NCBI GenBank assembly: GCA_029224185.1
Contig: CM055194.1
Location: forward strand, 20,962,674 to 21,026,673
Length of the DNA stretch: 64,000 nucleotides
Reading direction: 5' to 3'
From: Karalla daura
Taxonomy: Eukaryota; Chordata; Actinopteri; Chaetodontiformes; Leiognathidae
A program made the translations under genes and the position numbers. Shown piece after piece: positions 1-12,381 of the stretch. How positions within the stretch are numbered: the stretch's first letter is position 1; each line of letters starts with the position of its first letter. Below the pieces are notes generated by a model. It did not search any database and was not told the DNA's origin. It saw nothing but the letters and a program-made list of their open reading frames with translations.

Positions 1-3000
1 GTTGGAGAAAGACCATTATGAATGGATCAGGCGAGTGAGATGGATGGGCTCCCCGTTCCTTTCCCCGCAGCCTCGTGCTCCCGGTAACAAAGATGCCGGG
101 GCTTGTCCTACTTTTTGTGGTAGGAAGAATGTGGCTTTGTACAGTAGCTCTGGGGACGCTCCATGTGGGGCTGCGAGGCCTGCCGTGTTAACCGGCTCGG
201 AGCAGAAAGACACCCAGAGGAAATCTCCTAACACAGAGAATGATGTGGAGCCGTGAATTTGGGTGCCTCACATTGATTATATCCCTTCTCAGATTCGGGC
301 TTCTTGTTTGACAAATCCTGCCACACTCTACACTACACACACACACACAAATTGTGCGTCTGCAGCGTAGGGCTGTGTATTTCTGTAGTCTGTGTTCAAT
401 GTTGTTATGGATTTGCGGGGTGCCTTAGCATTTATCCTCTGTCACCATTACTGTCAAAATCATAGAACCACTGTCAAACCACAGAAACATGAGTTTGAGC
501 ATAAAATCAGTAACTCCTCTGTCATGGTGCCTGTGAGGCGCCATTGTTTATCTTTCACAAGGCTATGGGAGGGTTGAGTTGCAAAAGAATGGCACAGCTG
601 CCTGTCAAAAAACACACTTCATCTCTGGTAACTGATTTAAAGGTGACCAGAAATGTATGTACATATGTATGTAAATGAACAGAAAATGCCTGTTCCTTTA
701 TCAATGGACACTGCTGGGCACTGAATGTGTCAGATCTCAGTCAAGCGGCATGAAAGCAAACTTCGCGAGTTTATGTGCCAGTTAATAACAATGTTATCTC
801 ATGACACACACACACACACACACACATAAAAGCTGGTCTGGACCAAACTTTATCTAACATAAGTAAACCAATAGAGCTCAGCAAACCCCACATATGAACG
901 GGAACTTTGGCGGTGATGAAACGGGCAGAAACCCTGAGCAGAACCAAGCAAATTAAGAGTTATGTAAAACCTTGCACCATTTCTCTAATGATGACCAAAG
1001 CACAAAGTGTTGGACATTTTTGATTAGCATACAGGCATGTATTTTTGTATGTGGTGTAACTATTATTTTGCCTTTTATGTTTATACACATTTGAACATTA
1101 AAACAAATTCTTGAATATTGAGTGTTGAGCATTCGAGTGCTTCTCACAACATGTCAGGGTTTACAGTAGAAGGTAGAGGAAAAAGCTGAGGCTGAGATTG
1201 AGGAAAAAATGGTTCACAATATCTGCAAAGAATTTTACAATATACTTCTCATCTCAGTTTTTATATAATGTATATTAACTAGATAGGTTTGATGAAAGGT
1301 TGTCCCCAAACAGGAATTCCAATGAAGTGCAGCATGATTTCTGATAAGGACCTGGGATGTCCTGACATCGTCTCCCCTCAGACGGACCACAAGAATTAAT
1401 GATGTGAAACTATGACTGTCAGAGACGGATTATGAACTTTATAACACGTTATAAACGTTAACATAAAATAAAAATGACTGAGTGTGATGGCTGTGCTGCA
1501 CGGGCCTCCCTCCTTATCTCTCATATCGCCCTTCGTCTTTCACACCCACATCTGTCCCTAATGTTCGCATTTTTGTGGTTTTACAGGATGGATGGATGGG
1601 TGGGTGTTAGGAGAGCACAGGCGACAGTGAAAATGACCAAATTCCCATGCTGTGTGGGCCAGAACAACAACTCCTGTCTCCTCAATCAGCTTATAGCACA
1701 ACTGCTGCTGATGTATGCCCGAATCCCTCTTAGTCTCCCACTAGTCCGCTTTACGAGCTCCACAAGCTGCTCAGGGCCGCTACAGAGCCTTAACTACCCA
1801 ACCAGGGAGAAGAAGAGATTCCCAGTATGAATCAAAACACCGCATCACCCCCACCCCCACCCGCACCACTGTCTCCAGGACCGGATGCCAGCCACTTGGT
1901 GACACGATGCAAATCCTTCGAGGTTGTTTATCGTTACTGCTCAGCAAACGTCACAAGCACACAGTGACATACAGCACATGTGAGATGGGATTCTGTGTGA
2001 AATACTAAACAGAGTAATTGACTTAAATGTCAGACTAATGCTCATGTCAGACCAGATTTTTTTAAGAGCTATTTGTCTGATGATGTGTGTACAGAATGTG
2101 GAGCGCATACGTAAGTCTCCATATCAGCCAGCTAGGACGCTATGCATGACATGTGAATGTAAATGAGCCCCGTTTTCCCTCCTCTTTGTCTCTTTGTCCA
2201 TGCTTGAAGTATCTCAGTCGAGTTGGGGCTGCAGAGGTCAGTTATGTCACATAACTCCCTGCTCTAATGAACTTTTCCGCTATTTCTCTCCATCACAGTC
2301 AATAACAGTCTTGCTAGATGCAGTTCAATTCACTGCCAGTGACTCGCGACAAATAGTGAAAATAATGAAAAAAAACCTTGACTGCATAACCTGTAATTCT
2401 GTGTATGGCCACTAGATATGGTAATTCAGTTATAGCACAAATCACACATTACAAATTAAGTTAGAATAAAGGTGTTTTTCTGTTGAATAATAAAAATCCA
2501 TGACAATAAGGAGATGTCTCAGAAGTATAATATGACATCTAAATACTAGTTAGAAGCGATGGATGCATATTATGATGCTTTAACTGGGATAAACACTTCA
2601 CTGCTCCAGACGCCAGTGCTATAACAGCAGACAGACACAGATGCACATCAAAGATCCAGACGCCACAAATAACGGCTGTGTGAAGGCAGCAAAGTGAAAC
2701 ATGCCACAGGCAACGGTGGAGCGACTCTGGGCTGATCCCTGAGGGAGGAGGCGAGAGTGCGCTGCTTTAAAGGAGACGGGGTGAGCTGGAGGATGAGGAG
2801 GGATGGAGGGCGCCACAATTACCATTTCAACTTAAACGTGTTCAAGCAATTGTCAGACGTCACAGTCATTACTGAGAATTGCATTTGATTGCCTTTAATG
2901 GCGCTATCGCAGGGTGGCAGGGTGGACTTTATTGAAAAAACACCTTCGCACAGTTTAAATTAGTGTTGAATGTTTTGTTGTGGCTGAGAGTTGCAATTCT

Positions 3001-3049
3001 CAGTAATAAGTCTCAATAACTTGCAATGACCATGTACACTGAATAAACG
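1..3049. other. No gene recognised (possible intron of leftward gene)
   Basis: A-T-rich single-copy-looking DNA with short (CA)n at about 337 and 804-827. No frame has coding character or paired splice sites. Confidence 0.5.
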
Positions 3050-3260
3050 CTGGTCTCCAGTTCATTGCAGGTTACACACACACACCATTTACTCTCACAA
3101 TTGCAATTTAGAGTCTCCAATCAATGTCTAAAAGAATGCAACATGCATGTTTTTAGACTGTGTAGGTAGCTAAAGATCCAGGATGAAAAAACACACACAG
3201 ACATGGGGAACCTGACCTGGGAGTCAAAGCCATGTCCTCCTCGCTGTGAGAGCGGCTCTT
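3050..3260 (+). repeat. Fish interspersed repeat tail, forward copy
   Basis: Contains 'ccagttcattgcaggttacacac', 'caatttagagtctccaatcaa', 'aacatgcatgtttttagactg' and 'gggagtcaaagccatg', the ordered blocks of a SINE/LINE-tail family seen many times in this window. Confidence 0.6.
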
Positions 3261-4039
3261 TGAGTGGAAATATGTTACATTCATGTTTTTCTTTCATTTC
3301 TTGCAATTTCCTGACACGAGCCTTCACAATACAGTGACTCAACAGCTTTGGGCTCCGTCTCTGGGAGACATTCAGTTTCCTGCCCCTGCCACATGTCACC
3401 CACAAGCAGAGCACGATTGTCTGAGGAGCTTTCGTTCCAGCCTGATTTCACTCATTACCCTGGCTCCTGAAATAGTCAAGCCTATTAAATTGCTCTTAAT
3501 CAAGACCATGCTTCATTAAATCAAGGAGACTCTAAAGCTGCCTCTGTGGGGAAAAGCGTTCAGGACCCCTTTGTCATGCCTGTGGCTGACCACCACGGCT
3601 GAGTGGGGACGTCTGGATGAAAGCCTGCGAAAAAAAAAGGAGCAGCTTTAGAGGACTTAAACCAGAGGTCAGCGCCCATGAATGATGGCCCGACGGACTG
3701 TGCGGCTATGATTGATGAGAGTTTGCATTGTGGCGCTCGGTGCATGCTTGCATAGCCTCCTGCTGGAGCTGTGATGCCCCTGCTGACATGCGTGTCAGCC
3801 TCTTGATGTGACTGACTGCTCCGCTCTCTGCTTTGTACTGCGTCTGTTTACTCCGTTTAATGTATTCAAGAGATTTCCCTCTGTTAAACATGCACCTCGC
3901 TTCGATCGCAGCATTGATTGGGATATTACAAATCATCCAGACTTTAAATGTGCTACTTTGAATCCAGATTTACAAAGCACTTCTGTTTATGCTAATTCAC
4001 TTTTAATGTAGCTCTTAATGGGAGGATCGGTGATTGAGA

Positions 4040-4275
4040 AAGTTTCCTCACAGCAAGGAGTATCTGAGTTTGGAGTGAGTGGCTTTCTGTATGGACTTTG
4101 CATGTTCTTCCTATATCTGCATTGATAAACATGTGTTTTCAGGCTGATTGGAGACTCTAAATTGGCCCTCGTTGTGTGGAGTTCCTGCTTTCACACTGCA
4201 AAATAGGCTCAAGCAGACCCCTGTGACATCATTAAGGTACAAACCAGGTAAGATAATGAATGAGTGAATGTTTAT
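4040..4275 (-). repeat. Fish interspersed repeat tail, reverse copy
   Basis: Same blocks in reverse order and orientation ('tgcatgttctt', 'gattggagactctaaattgg'), ending in a (GAAT/GAGT)n tail. Confidence 0.55.
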
Positions 4276-6905
4276 CGTGGCTTGTTTATTACCTCATGCC
4301 CCACTTCTATCTCAGGCTTGATTGGAATATCTATCTTCTATAACTTCTATCTCAGCCTTGATTGGAATATTTTAAATCATCATGCGGACTTGTAATATGT
4401 TGTTTTGTATTCACAAACACTGTTGTTTGTGCTAATTAACTTTTAATGTAGCGTTTAACTTTTGCTTCGAATGTGTCTGCGTCGAGCCTGCCTGTCAAGT
4501 CGCCAGAAACACAGTGATTTGCTTTGTGCATTGTCACAATATCCCCACAACAGAAACTAAATCGGGGAGTGCAAATAGAGACAAGGGATTCTGAACAACT
4601 CAGCGTTTTTCATGTGGTATCAGTGGCCTATTTACTGTGGCTGGGGGGCTTGGAGGACAGCCTCTAAACAAATATCTATGTCCCAGCGTACCTGACTGTA
4701 CAAACAAATGTTGCCTAATGAAAAGATGGTGTGAACGCGGGAGATTTTTAAGAGACTCAGTCTACTCCTGATCGGCGGTAGCATCCATCTCATGACGTAC
4801 CCCGGGGGACTTGGGATATGGTAATCAAATTACGTAATCATGTTGTGCTTAACAGAGCAAATATCCAAAGGCCTTGGAGCATCACTTCCATTAAGCCAGG
4901 GTGCATTTCATACACACACAGTACAACCGCTCCCCATAATTACATTCACTGTAAACATGAATACGCAAGCGGGGAAACCACCACAGCAATTACGCCGCGA
5001 TCTATAGAGGCAAAACGCTGGGAGAAAATGCAGTCCGAAGAACGTCGATGGAGACAATCTCAAGGTCTCTCCTACAAGCGCAACATCAAAGCCCGTATCA
5101 GAGCGCGGACCAGAGCGGCCGTTGACTCCGGCTCTTTGTGTTACGAAGACGAGCAGCTGTGCTGAATCAGCTCGCCTCACAGCATCTTCAGTTGCAGCTC
5201 CGCTCAAAGACCAACGGTTCTGACATCCACACCTCCGAATCGCTTTCCTTCGACTGCATCAATCTTGCCCGGCACCTGATACAGTAAGCGGATCCTGCGC
5301 CGGCGGAGAGGGAACGCCGCGCCCTTCGTTTCATGCACGAGAGAAGTGACGCGAAGGTGCTGACAGCGGCTTTATGCACGGATGTTCACGGAACAAAAAC
5401 ATGATTAGAGGAAATGAGTCCGGCGTTATTCAGCGGGATCGCTGCCAGGCTGCGACTGGTCATGCCAAAACGTGGATATCACCCATGCATCTAAACGTGC
5501 CAACTGCGGGGACAAGATTTTGGCCATGTTTGCGAAACTCGTGCCAAGATATTTGATCCACCAAATATTGTATCATGGCGTTGCAGATCCACAGCAATTA
5601 TGCAAATAGCGTGTGTTTATGGAAATACCTTGGATTATTCTGTCATATCAATCCGAGTATATATATGCAGCGGGTCACAGAGAAATGAGAAGGTCAACAA
5701 ATAAAAAAAAAATGCTGAGGGGCGAAAGAAGAGGGAAAGATGGGATGTGCTTATCTTGTTCTCGCAGCCAACCTCCCTGAGTGGCAGCACCGTAAGCTGG
5801 CAAATCTTTCTGACTGACAATCATGTAATAAAGAAGGACTTACAAGTGTTTCCACTATGAGGAAGGGGAATCTGATAGCTCTGATGAGGCGAGACCGACC
5901 GTCTCTGCATCGCTGTTGCATTGGGGAGTGTGTACAGTATGAGTTTCATTTAAAATTCCAGGCTATGAGACTCGCAACTCTCAATGATTTATGCCCCGAG
6001 CTGGTTCAGACACATTGTGAATTATGTAAAAATGAGGGTTTCAGAGGGCACGCTCGACTCTCATGTCAAGTTTTACTGCCTTAGACAAAGATGGATCCAC
6101 ATACCTTTTCGATTTGGATAACCAGCAAGCGAGATGTGGAAAAACTCACATCTCAGAACTCATTTCAGGAAGTCCCCTTGTTTGGACGAGTGCGCCCCCA
6201 CTTAAAATGGTCTATTTACAATGCTTCTTTGGCACAAACACTGTGGCTGTGTCCAAAGCCACTCAGCACTCTCTCTCAGCACTATACAGTTGACCATATA
6301 GTGAGTGTTATAAGAGAACAGAAAATCAGATGAAATAGTGTTAGAAAGATAAAATACCAGAATGTAAGTCACAGTGCAGCGGCAGAAATAAATGGAAAGC
6401 CATAATTTTATTCATAAAAAGCCAGAGGCAAAATAATTCAGCCTTGATTTAAAAAGAAAAGAGAAAACTTACAGGAGACACCTTGTTTTTATCAATGCTG
6501 GAAAAATTCACTCAGCATAGTATGGATTTATCACAAAAATGCACATATTTGTTTTGAAAATGGACCAGCACAGTATTGATTTGGCATGTTTTTTTTTGCC
6601 ATTCAGCTCCCTATACGGTCCTCCATATAGGATTCCCTATGGTGAGTAGGTAGGAAGTAGTGAATGAGTGGTTGATTTTGGACACGGCCTGCGAGAAATT
6701 GTAAATAATGACACAGAGTGAACGCGATTATTTAAAGAGCTTCACAGTGATCAGTCACTGCCTGAAGGTTTTTTGGAAAACTGGTCTATAGCTGTCATGA
6801 CGGAACAAGTTACATCTATCATCCCCACATCACTGTGTGGCCAAGGTCTGGCTGTGTTGCTCACAAACTCAGGTAGCTCTGGTTCCGCATGTACAGGCAC
6901 ACGCA

Positions 6906-6952
<47 letters not shown>

Positions 6953-7735
6953 ACACTTGGCTGAAGAGAGAAAGTGTCAACAACATCGAGCTGGATGCAT
7001 TAGTGACGCGAGCGAAGCCTCTTGGAGAAAGATACCGGCACTTGCTGCTAAATTAGCCTCATAAATGACCGTGGAGGAGCAGCATCGTGTTTCTGCTCAG
7101 GTCTGGACAAAGCACAGCATGCGTGTGATGACAAAACACATAAAGTGTGTGGCAGTCGAAACATCATGGGATGAGACAAGGAGAAAACGGATTGGAAAGA
7201 CGTACTTTTCACGTACCATAACTCATCACAGGCATCGTCATTGACCCTTGACAAACACGACTCCGACAAGAACTGCTGACCGCCCTTTTCATGCATTTTC
7301 AATGAATACTGCTGCTTGAGTAATACATGATGAAATATTAATGTTTGGTCTTTAATGCCCCTGTGTCCCAAGTTAGGAGTGGTCTTTTTTTTTATTATTA
7401 CATAATCATCTGTCTGGGAGCTGAGGTGCACTCCTCACTGTCAACCAGCAGTATTCAGTTCAATCCATGCATCCCAACCAGAGAGGAGGCTGTCATTAAA
7501 CCTCCAGGGTAAGGGTTATGTTTATTATATGTTGATCCCATTGTGCTGGAATGATTATCAGACAGTGAGCAGTCCACGCTGTGGTCCCCAGCTCTCCTAC
7601 AGCTGAGGCCATTTTCTGCAGGCGCCCTCTCCTTGCGTGATCATTTTGTGCCTCTCCATGCAAAAAAATAATAAAATAATAATGGATTTGAGTTTCACTA
7701 TGCGAGTGTCAGCGCTGTAGTTGGGTTTTTGTATG
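4276..7735. other. No gene recognised; one GC-rich island
   Basis: About 4980-5380 is richer in CpG than its surroundings and has 60-115-codon frames on both strands, none with a domain or clear splice sites. It could be an exon or enhancer. A (CA)n array lies at 6909-6956. The rest looks like intron or intergenic DNA. Confidence 0.4.
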
Positions 7736-7741
7736 GAAAAC

Positions 7742-7764
7742 TGACGTCAGTTTGCATGACGTCA
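7742..7764. promoter_or_regulatory. Paired full CRE palindromes
   Basis: Two perfect TGACGTCA sites (7742-7749 and 7757-7764) start 15 bp apart, about 500 bp inside the predicted first intron of the leftward gene. The full palindrome is the high-affinity CREB/ATF site. Confidence 0.5.
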
Positions 7765-7837
7765 CGCAGGCTCGTGTTAAGAAACTAATGATTTGTTGTG
7801 CTGGGTGTTAGGGGCTGATGCTAACTGATCACATGCA

Positions 7838-7871
7838 CACACACGCACACACACACACACACACACACACG
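7838..7871. repeat. (CA)n microsatellite
   Basis: Uninterrupted CA dinucleotides with CG-containing edges. Confidence 0.85.
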
Positions 7872-8264
7872 CACAGACACGCGCAGCCTGTTTACATCTG
7901 TCACGCGTCTGCACGTGTGTGCGTGTGTACGTATGTGTGTGTCAGCATGTGCATTCATAGCGCTTTGCACGTTGCAGTCATTTTAAACAATTTCTGCTTA
8001 GATCAACGAGCTTTACTGCCTGTGAATGGCCAGATTACATGTACAGGTGAAAATAAGCGCATTTAGTGCATGCACGTCTCTGCTCCGCGATGATAATCCC
8101 TCAAAAGAAAACTGGTACTTAAAAAAAAGAAGAAATGCCCTTGACTTGAACTCGGATGCCCCGTTCACATCATCACCATCATCATCATCATCGTCACATC
8201 AGGTCCATCAAACAAGTAGAGCAGCTCGTGTGTGGTGCAGCTCAGCCCCAGACCGTCTGCTTAC

Positions 8265-8720
8265 CTGTGAATGCCCCTGGTACATATTGAGCACACAGTC
8301 AGTCGCGGATCTCTCCGTCCGTCTTGCGGCTCTTCAGACTTCTCCCGGACTTGTGACTGTCAGACAGGATGATGGGAGTGAGGATGTGAGGAGGTCCTGA
8401 TCGGGAGGAGGAGGAAGAAGAAGAGGAGGAGGAGGAGGAGGAGAGCTGTCCTCTCCTCAGGTGCTGAAGGTGCGCAGGGCGCAGGAGGAGAGCAGCCGCA
8501 CTTTCCTCTCTTGACGGAGGAGCGCAGGCGCTGAAGCGGAGACAAGTTACTTCTGGATCAACCACCTCCGAGATCCTGGCAGGAGTCAATAAAAAAACCC
8601 GTCTCAAGTCGTCATCCTGGATGTTTTTCCTCTCGTATCTTTCTCCACCGATCTCCTCCTCTCCTCCTCTCTCGGCTGCGGAGTGTGTATGTGTGTGAGT
8701 ATGTGTGTGCGCGCGTTCTG
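8265..8720 (-). other. First exon with start of CDS (unidentified gene)
   Basis: A GC-rich, CpG-containing block with TATAAG at 8753-8748 and a predicted start near 8720. The exon includes a 3-codon upstream ORF (8615-8604) and a (TCC)n tract. An ATG at 8285-8283 opens seven codons, MYQGHSQ, which end exactly at a consensus donor (CACAG then GTAAGC, 8264-8259), phase 0. An in-frame stop lies about 20 codons upstream, so this would be the true start. Later exons are not recognised in 1-8264 and may lie outside the window. I do not recognise the protein. Confidence 0.5.
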
Positions 8721-8747
8721 ACGCTCCTCCTCTGGGCTCAGTCTGCT

Positions 8748-8753
8748 CTTATA
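8748..8753 (-). promoter_or_regulatory. TATA box of the leftward gene
   Basis: CACTATAAGAG on the minus strand, upstream of a CpG-containing 5' UTR that ends in a consensus donor. Confidence 0.45.
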
Positions 8754-8971
8754 GTGCGCTCCTCTTCCCTGTTTGCCAACTACTCCCTCTGACCCAGCCC
8801 TCTGGTGCCTCCTCCAGTGCTGACGTGCTCCACAAGGAGGCACACACACGCGTGCACACACACACACACACGCACGCACATAGAGCAGCGAAAACACTGG
8901 AGGAAAATAAAAATCTATTTTTTATTATTTATTTATCATGTATGTAGTGATCTAACCAGCTGTACATAGCT

Positions 8972-8983
8972 TTGTGTGTGTGT

Positions 8984-9051
<68 letters not shown>

Positions 9052-9076
9052 ATGTGTGTGTGTGTGTGTGTGTGTA
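8972..9076. repeat. (TG)n microsatellite
   Basis: About 105 bp of TG with three or four single-base interruptions, just upstream of the leftward promoter. Confidence 0.9.
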
Positions 9077-11635
9077 TTGCCAGTAACAACATTTTAAAAG
9101 TTTATCAGAAATTCTTCAACATCTTACATGTCCCACTTTTGGGCCAGTTTCTGTGGACTTTTGGATTTCTGTGGATTTTTTATTATTCATCACGTGCAAG
9201 TGCAAAAACACTCACAGTGAAATGAAATTCCACTAAAACCCATTGTGCAAAACAAGAAAGGAAATACAAATCTTAAACTGTTAATATTTAATAAATATTC
9301 TAGGATAGGAAATACTAGGACATACTACATTCATAATTATCTATACGGATTATTAAAAATATTATCTATGTACATTTTTATCACCTCCTGCTGACACCAT
9401 TGGTATTCACTGGTTTGGTGATTTACAATCTTTATTAATACAGTTATTCTTTATTGTAAATGTATCTTTGCAATAACTGGTAATAATGTACATCATTATT
9501 ACCTACTGTATTATCAATATATACAATCACTGAAATGTCATAGGATAAAATATCTACTATATATACAATGTATAAAATTACCATTTCATGGGACAGGTGT
9601 GGAGTGGTGGGTGTTATGATGGGGGTAGCAAGAACAGAAACTCTTCTTTCTCTTTAATGCTATTGTACAACATGCTGTGCAATTTCCCAGTCAAATGCTA
9701 AGAGCAGTATGCAGCACGTGACATTTGGAAAGGTGTGATATCTGCATGTGATGAACAAATTAGTTTCCTATTCCCAGCTGTCTAATTAGTGAAGAAAGCA
9801 GTTTATATAACCAAAGACATGCCAGTTGTATAGTTTCCAGGTAATGATGTTGGAGAACAACCCTGAAATCCTTGTATATATTAACAACGTGTCAACACAT
9901 TTTCCACATGTCTACATGCCTGGAAATCACAGATCTTCACACACATCTGTCAGTGCACAGAAAAAAATCCTCAAAAGTACATACTTTATTTTTGTTTTTA
10001 TTGGAGTCGATGGGTATCAAACATCTTATTAAACATAAGATAACAAACAAATCCTACATGGAAGCAAGGTACTGGCAATAGAAAGAGGATGGACCAGTCA
10101 GAAGGATGGAATTAGATTAATTACTTTGTTCATAGGTCAGCCATGTTGGTTGATATCACCCCTTGTATTGTGAAGTTTATCAGAAATGAATAGGAAGTGT
10201 TTTGACAGACACATGATATTCTGTCCATGGGAAAACTTCAACTTCAAACTTCGGGCCGAAAAGTTGCAATACAGTCAATATATGACTATAAGACTGAGTT
10301 GTCCATGTTATTTTCAAGGCTGAGCTCCCTAGAGGATGCCTGCTCTTGCCAGCAGCTGACTGAATGTGAAGAACAGGTTTGTATATGAGGAACACAGAAG
10401 GCAGCTGGAGAAAGTGCAAAATCTCTGAGTGTTGAGTGAGAACTGTGACTCTGGATATAAAAAGAGCAGAGTTGGACACATCTGAGGTGGACTGGTTGTT
10501 GGCATCCTCAAGAAAGAGCTCTCCAGGCAACTACCGCTCATGTCCGACCTTACCTCTTGGAAACTGCAGTGCAGATGGTACGGTGGTAGGATGTATAGAT
10601 ATTTATAACACCCCAGCCAAATGTCCAGCCAAGAATCTGGAGGAGTCATTATAGGGGAAACAGCCACTGGGGTGAGTAGGAGTGCTGTAAGGTCAGTATG
10701 TATGTGTAGACTGAGGAAAACTTCCTACAAAAGTTACAGAAGGTAACTTTAAATTCTCAACCCCCTGTGTCTACGTTCTGAATGTAATCACCATTTCACG
10801 TTGTAAACTTTCACTGGACAATAATCTCCAATGTCATCCTCATGTGTAATGTCAGTTGAAGAGTTGTTTTAAGTTTAATGTGATAAGGGCTGAAAATATT
10901 GCAAGACATGTACAGACAGAGACCTTCCCAAAGTACCTGGTAGGCATGGACACATTTTGGCTTGTCACTGGCCGTAAGCCTCCTGTGCCTCTAATTAACA
11001 GTGTGGACCTGGTGCCAGGCCAGCGACTCCTGATGCCGCCGATGCAGTTTGATGCCAGAGTCGTGTCCAGGCCAAGAAAAAAAACAAAAACAAAAAACAA
11101 AACAAAAAAAAACACTAGTCATCACTGGTCTATGGCCACGCTGCCCGTGGAAGGTCACAGACACAGATTGCTTGTCATGTAAATGCTGTCGCGGTTGGCC
11201 ACTGTGACGGGGCGCAGGCTGCACACGATGACGTTCTCCGTACAGACGGACGAGCAGCTGTTAAGTTCACACGAGCTCAAAGGTGGACGACTCGATGAAG
11301 CTACGAGGTGTTGTCATCGCTCTGGACACTCAGTAGTCCTGCATGTGTGGCTGCACCGGACACTGAAGCTCTTACACTCCAAGTTAAGACAGTTGCAAGT
11401 GATAGGTTATTATAGTTCATGTGATACTGAACCTGTTTTCATCTCCTACACAGCATGTAGGATGTAAAGTGCAGTTTGACTGTAAATGCTGATTTTCTTT
11501 TAGTTTTGCTTCCCACAGAAACTTTCTCGAGAGAGGCTGTTTAACTACTGTGCTTTCTGTATTCATCAGTGAGGAGAGCAAAGATGACAAAAACTGTTAA
11601 AATTGAAGTTCTTTAAAAACACTTTTCAAGTCTTA
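9077..11635. other. No gene recognised
   Basis: AT-rich DNA. A TATAAAAAG at about 10457 (+) and a 108-codon frame at 10856-11182 ending in a Lys/Asn-rich low-complexity run were inspected; neither is supported as a gene. Confidence 0.45.
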
Positions 11636-11639
11636 ATGA

Positions 11640-11815
11640 CCGCTCAAAGTACTTCACATTGACCCATCCACAGACTCCTCTATACAGTATCGTACATCTG
11701 CTAAGCCAGGATTTCTAACCTTTCACACACATTCACACACTGATATAGCATCAGGGACAGTTTACAGTTCAGTATCTTGCTCAAGGATACTTGGGAGTCT
11801 AAAGCTCTTAAGTTA
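11640..11815 (+). repeat. Interspersed repeat fragment
   Basis: Contains 'caaagtacttcacattgacc', 'cacacattcacacactgata' and 'cagtatcttgctcaaggata', the signature of a common fish short repeat family (known from memory, not searched). Confidence 0.5.
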
Positions 11816-12135
11816 AGATTGGGGAACAGTCCTGAACAGACACACTGTAAAGCTCTACACAACCAGTCTTCACGAGTTACTCCATTCTTTCAAGTTATCT
11901 TCACACTGTCATTTAGCACTTACTATAAAAACTGAAAACTACTTTCAGCTTTACACCGAGCATTCAGGCCTGCATCTGCATATATTATGAATAACCTCTG
12001 AGATAGGGGCCTAACATTGTTCCTCACTGCATTACAATGACGATCCTTTCCTCTTTTCCATTACGTACTCTAAATAAGGAGTTCACCATATGTTTTGCAT
12101 GCAAACCTTTTCTTTTTTTCTTCCCTTCCTTCCAG

Positions 12136-12380
12136 CCGCTCATTAGGTGTAGTCGAGAAGCAAAGGATCCCTGCGTGCCACCATCTGGACAGTGCTCGGG
12201 TCAAGATGTTTCCACAAAGCGGAACGTGTGGAATTAAAAGCTGCGCGAGGCGGCTTCCTCACGCAGATGGCGAAGATGGACACCTGACAGCGTCCGGCTT
12301 CCCCCGTCCAGAAACGTGATGCAGCTGCACACGGCGCTGTCGCGTCTGCTGCCTGTCAAAAGGCAAAGGATCTAATGTCG
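12136..12380 (+). other. Exon-like block (non-coding or 5' UTR candidate)
   Basis: A long pyrimidine tract ending TTCCTTCCAG (to 12135) is followed by 245 bp of GC-rich sequence and a consensus donor GTGAGT at 12381. Neither of the two longest frames runs through, so if transcribed it is more likely lncRNA or UTR. An ATG lies five bases before the donor. Confidence 0.3.
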
Positions 12381-12381
12381 G

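Noticed and set aside
10436..10660. TATAAAAAG with a 72-codon frame as a small gene
   Set aside because: No downstream exon, splice site or coding bias; single motif only.
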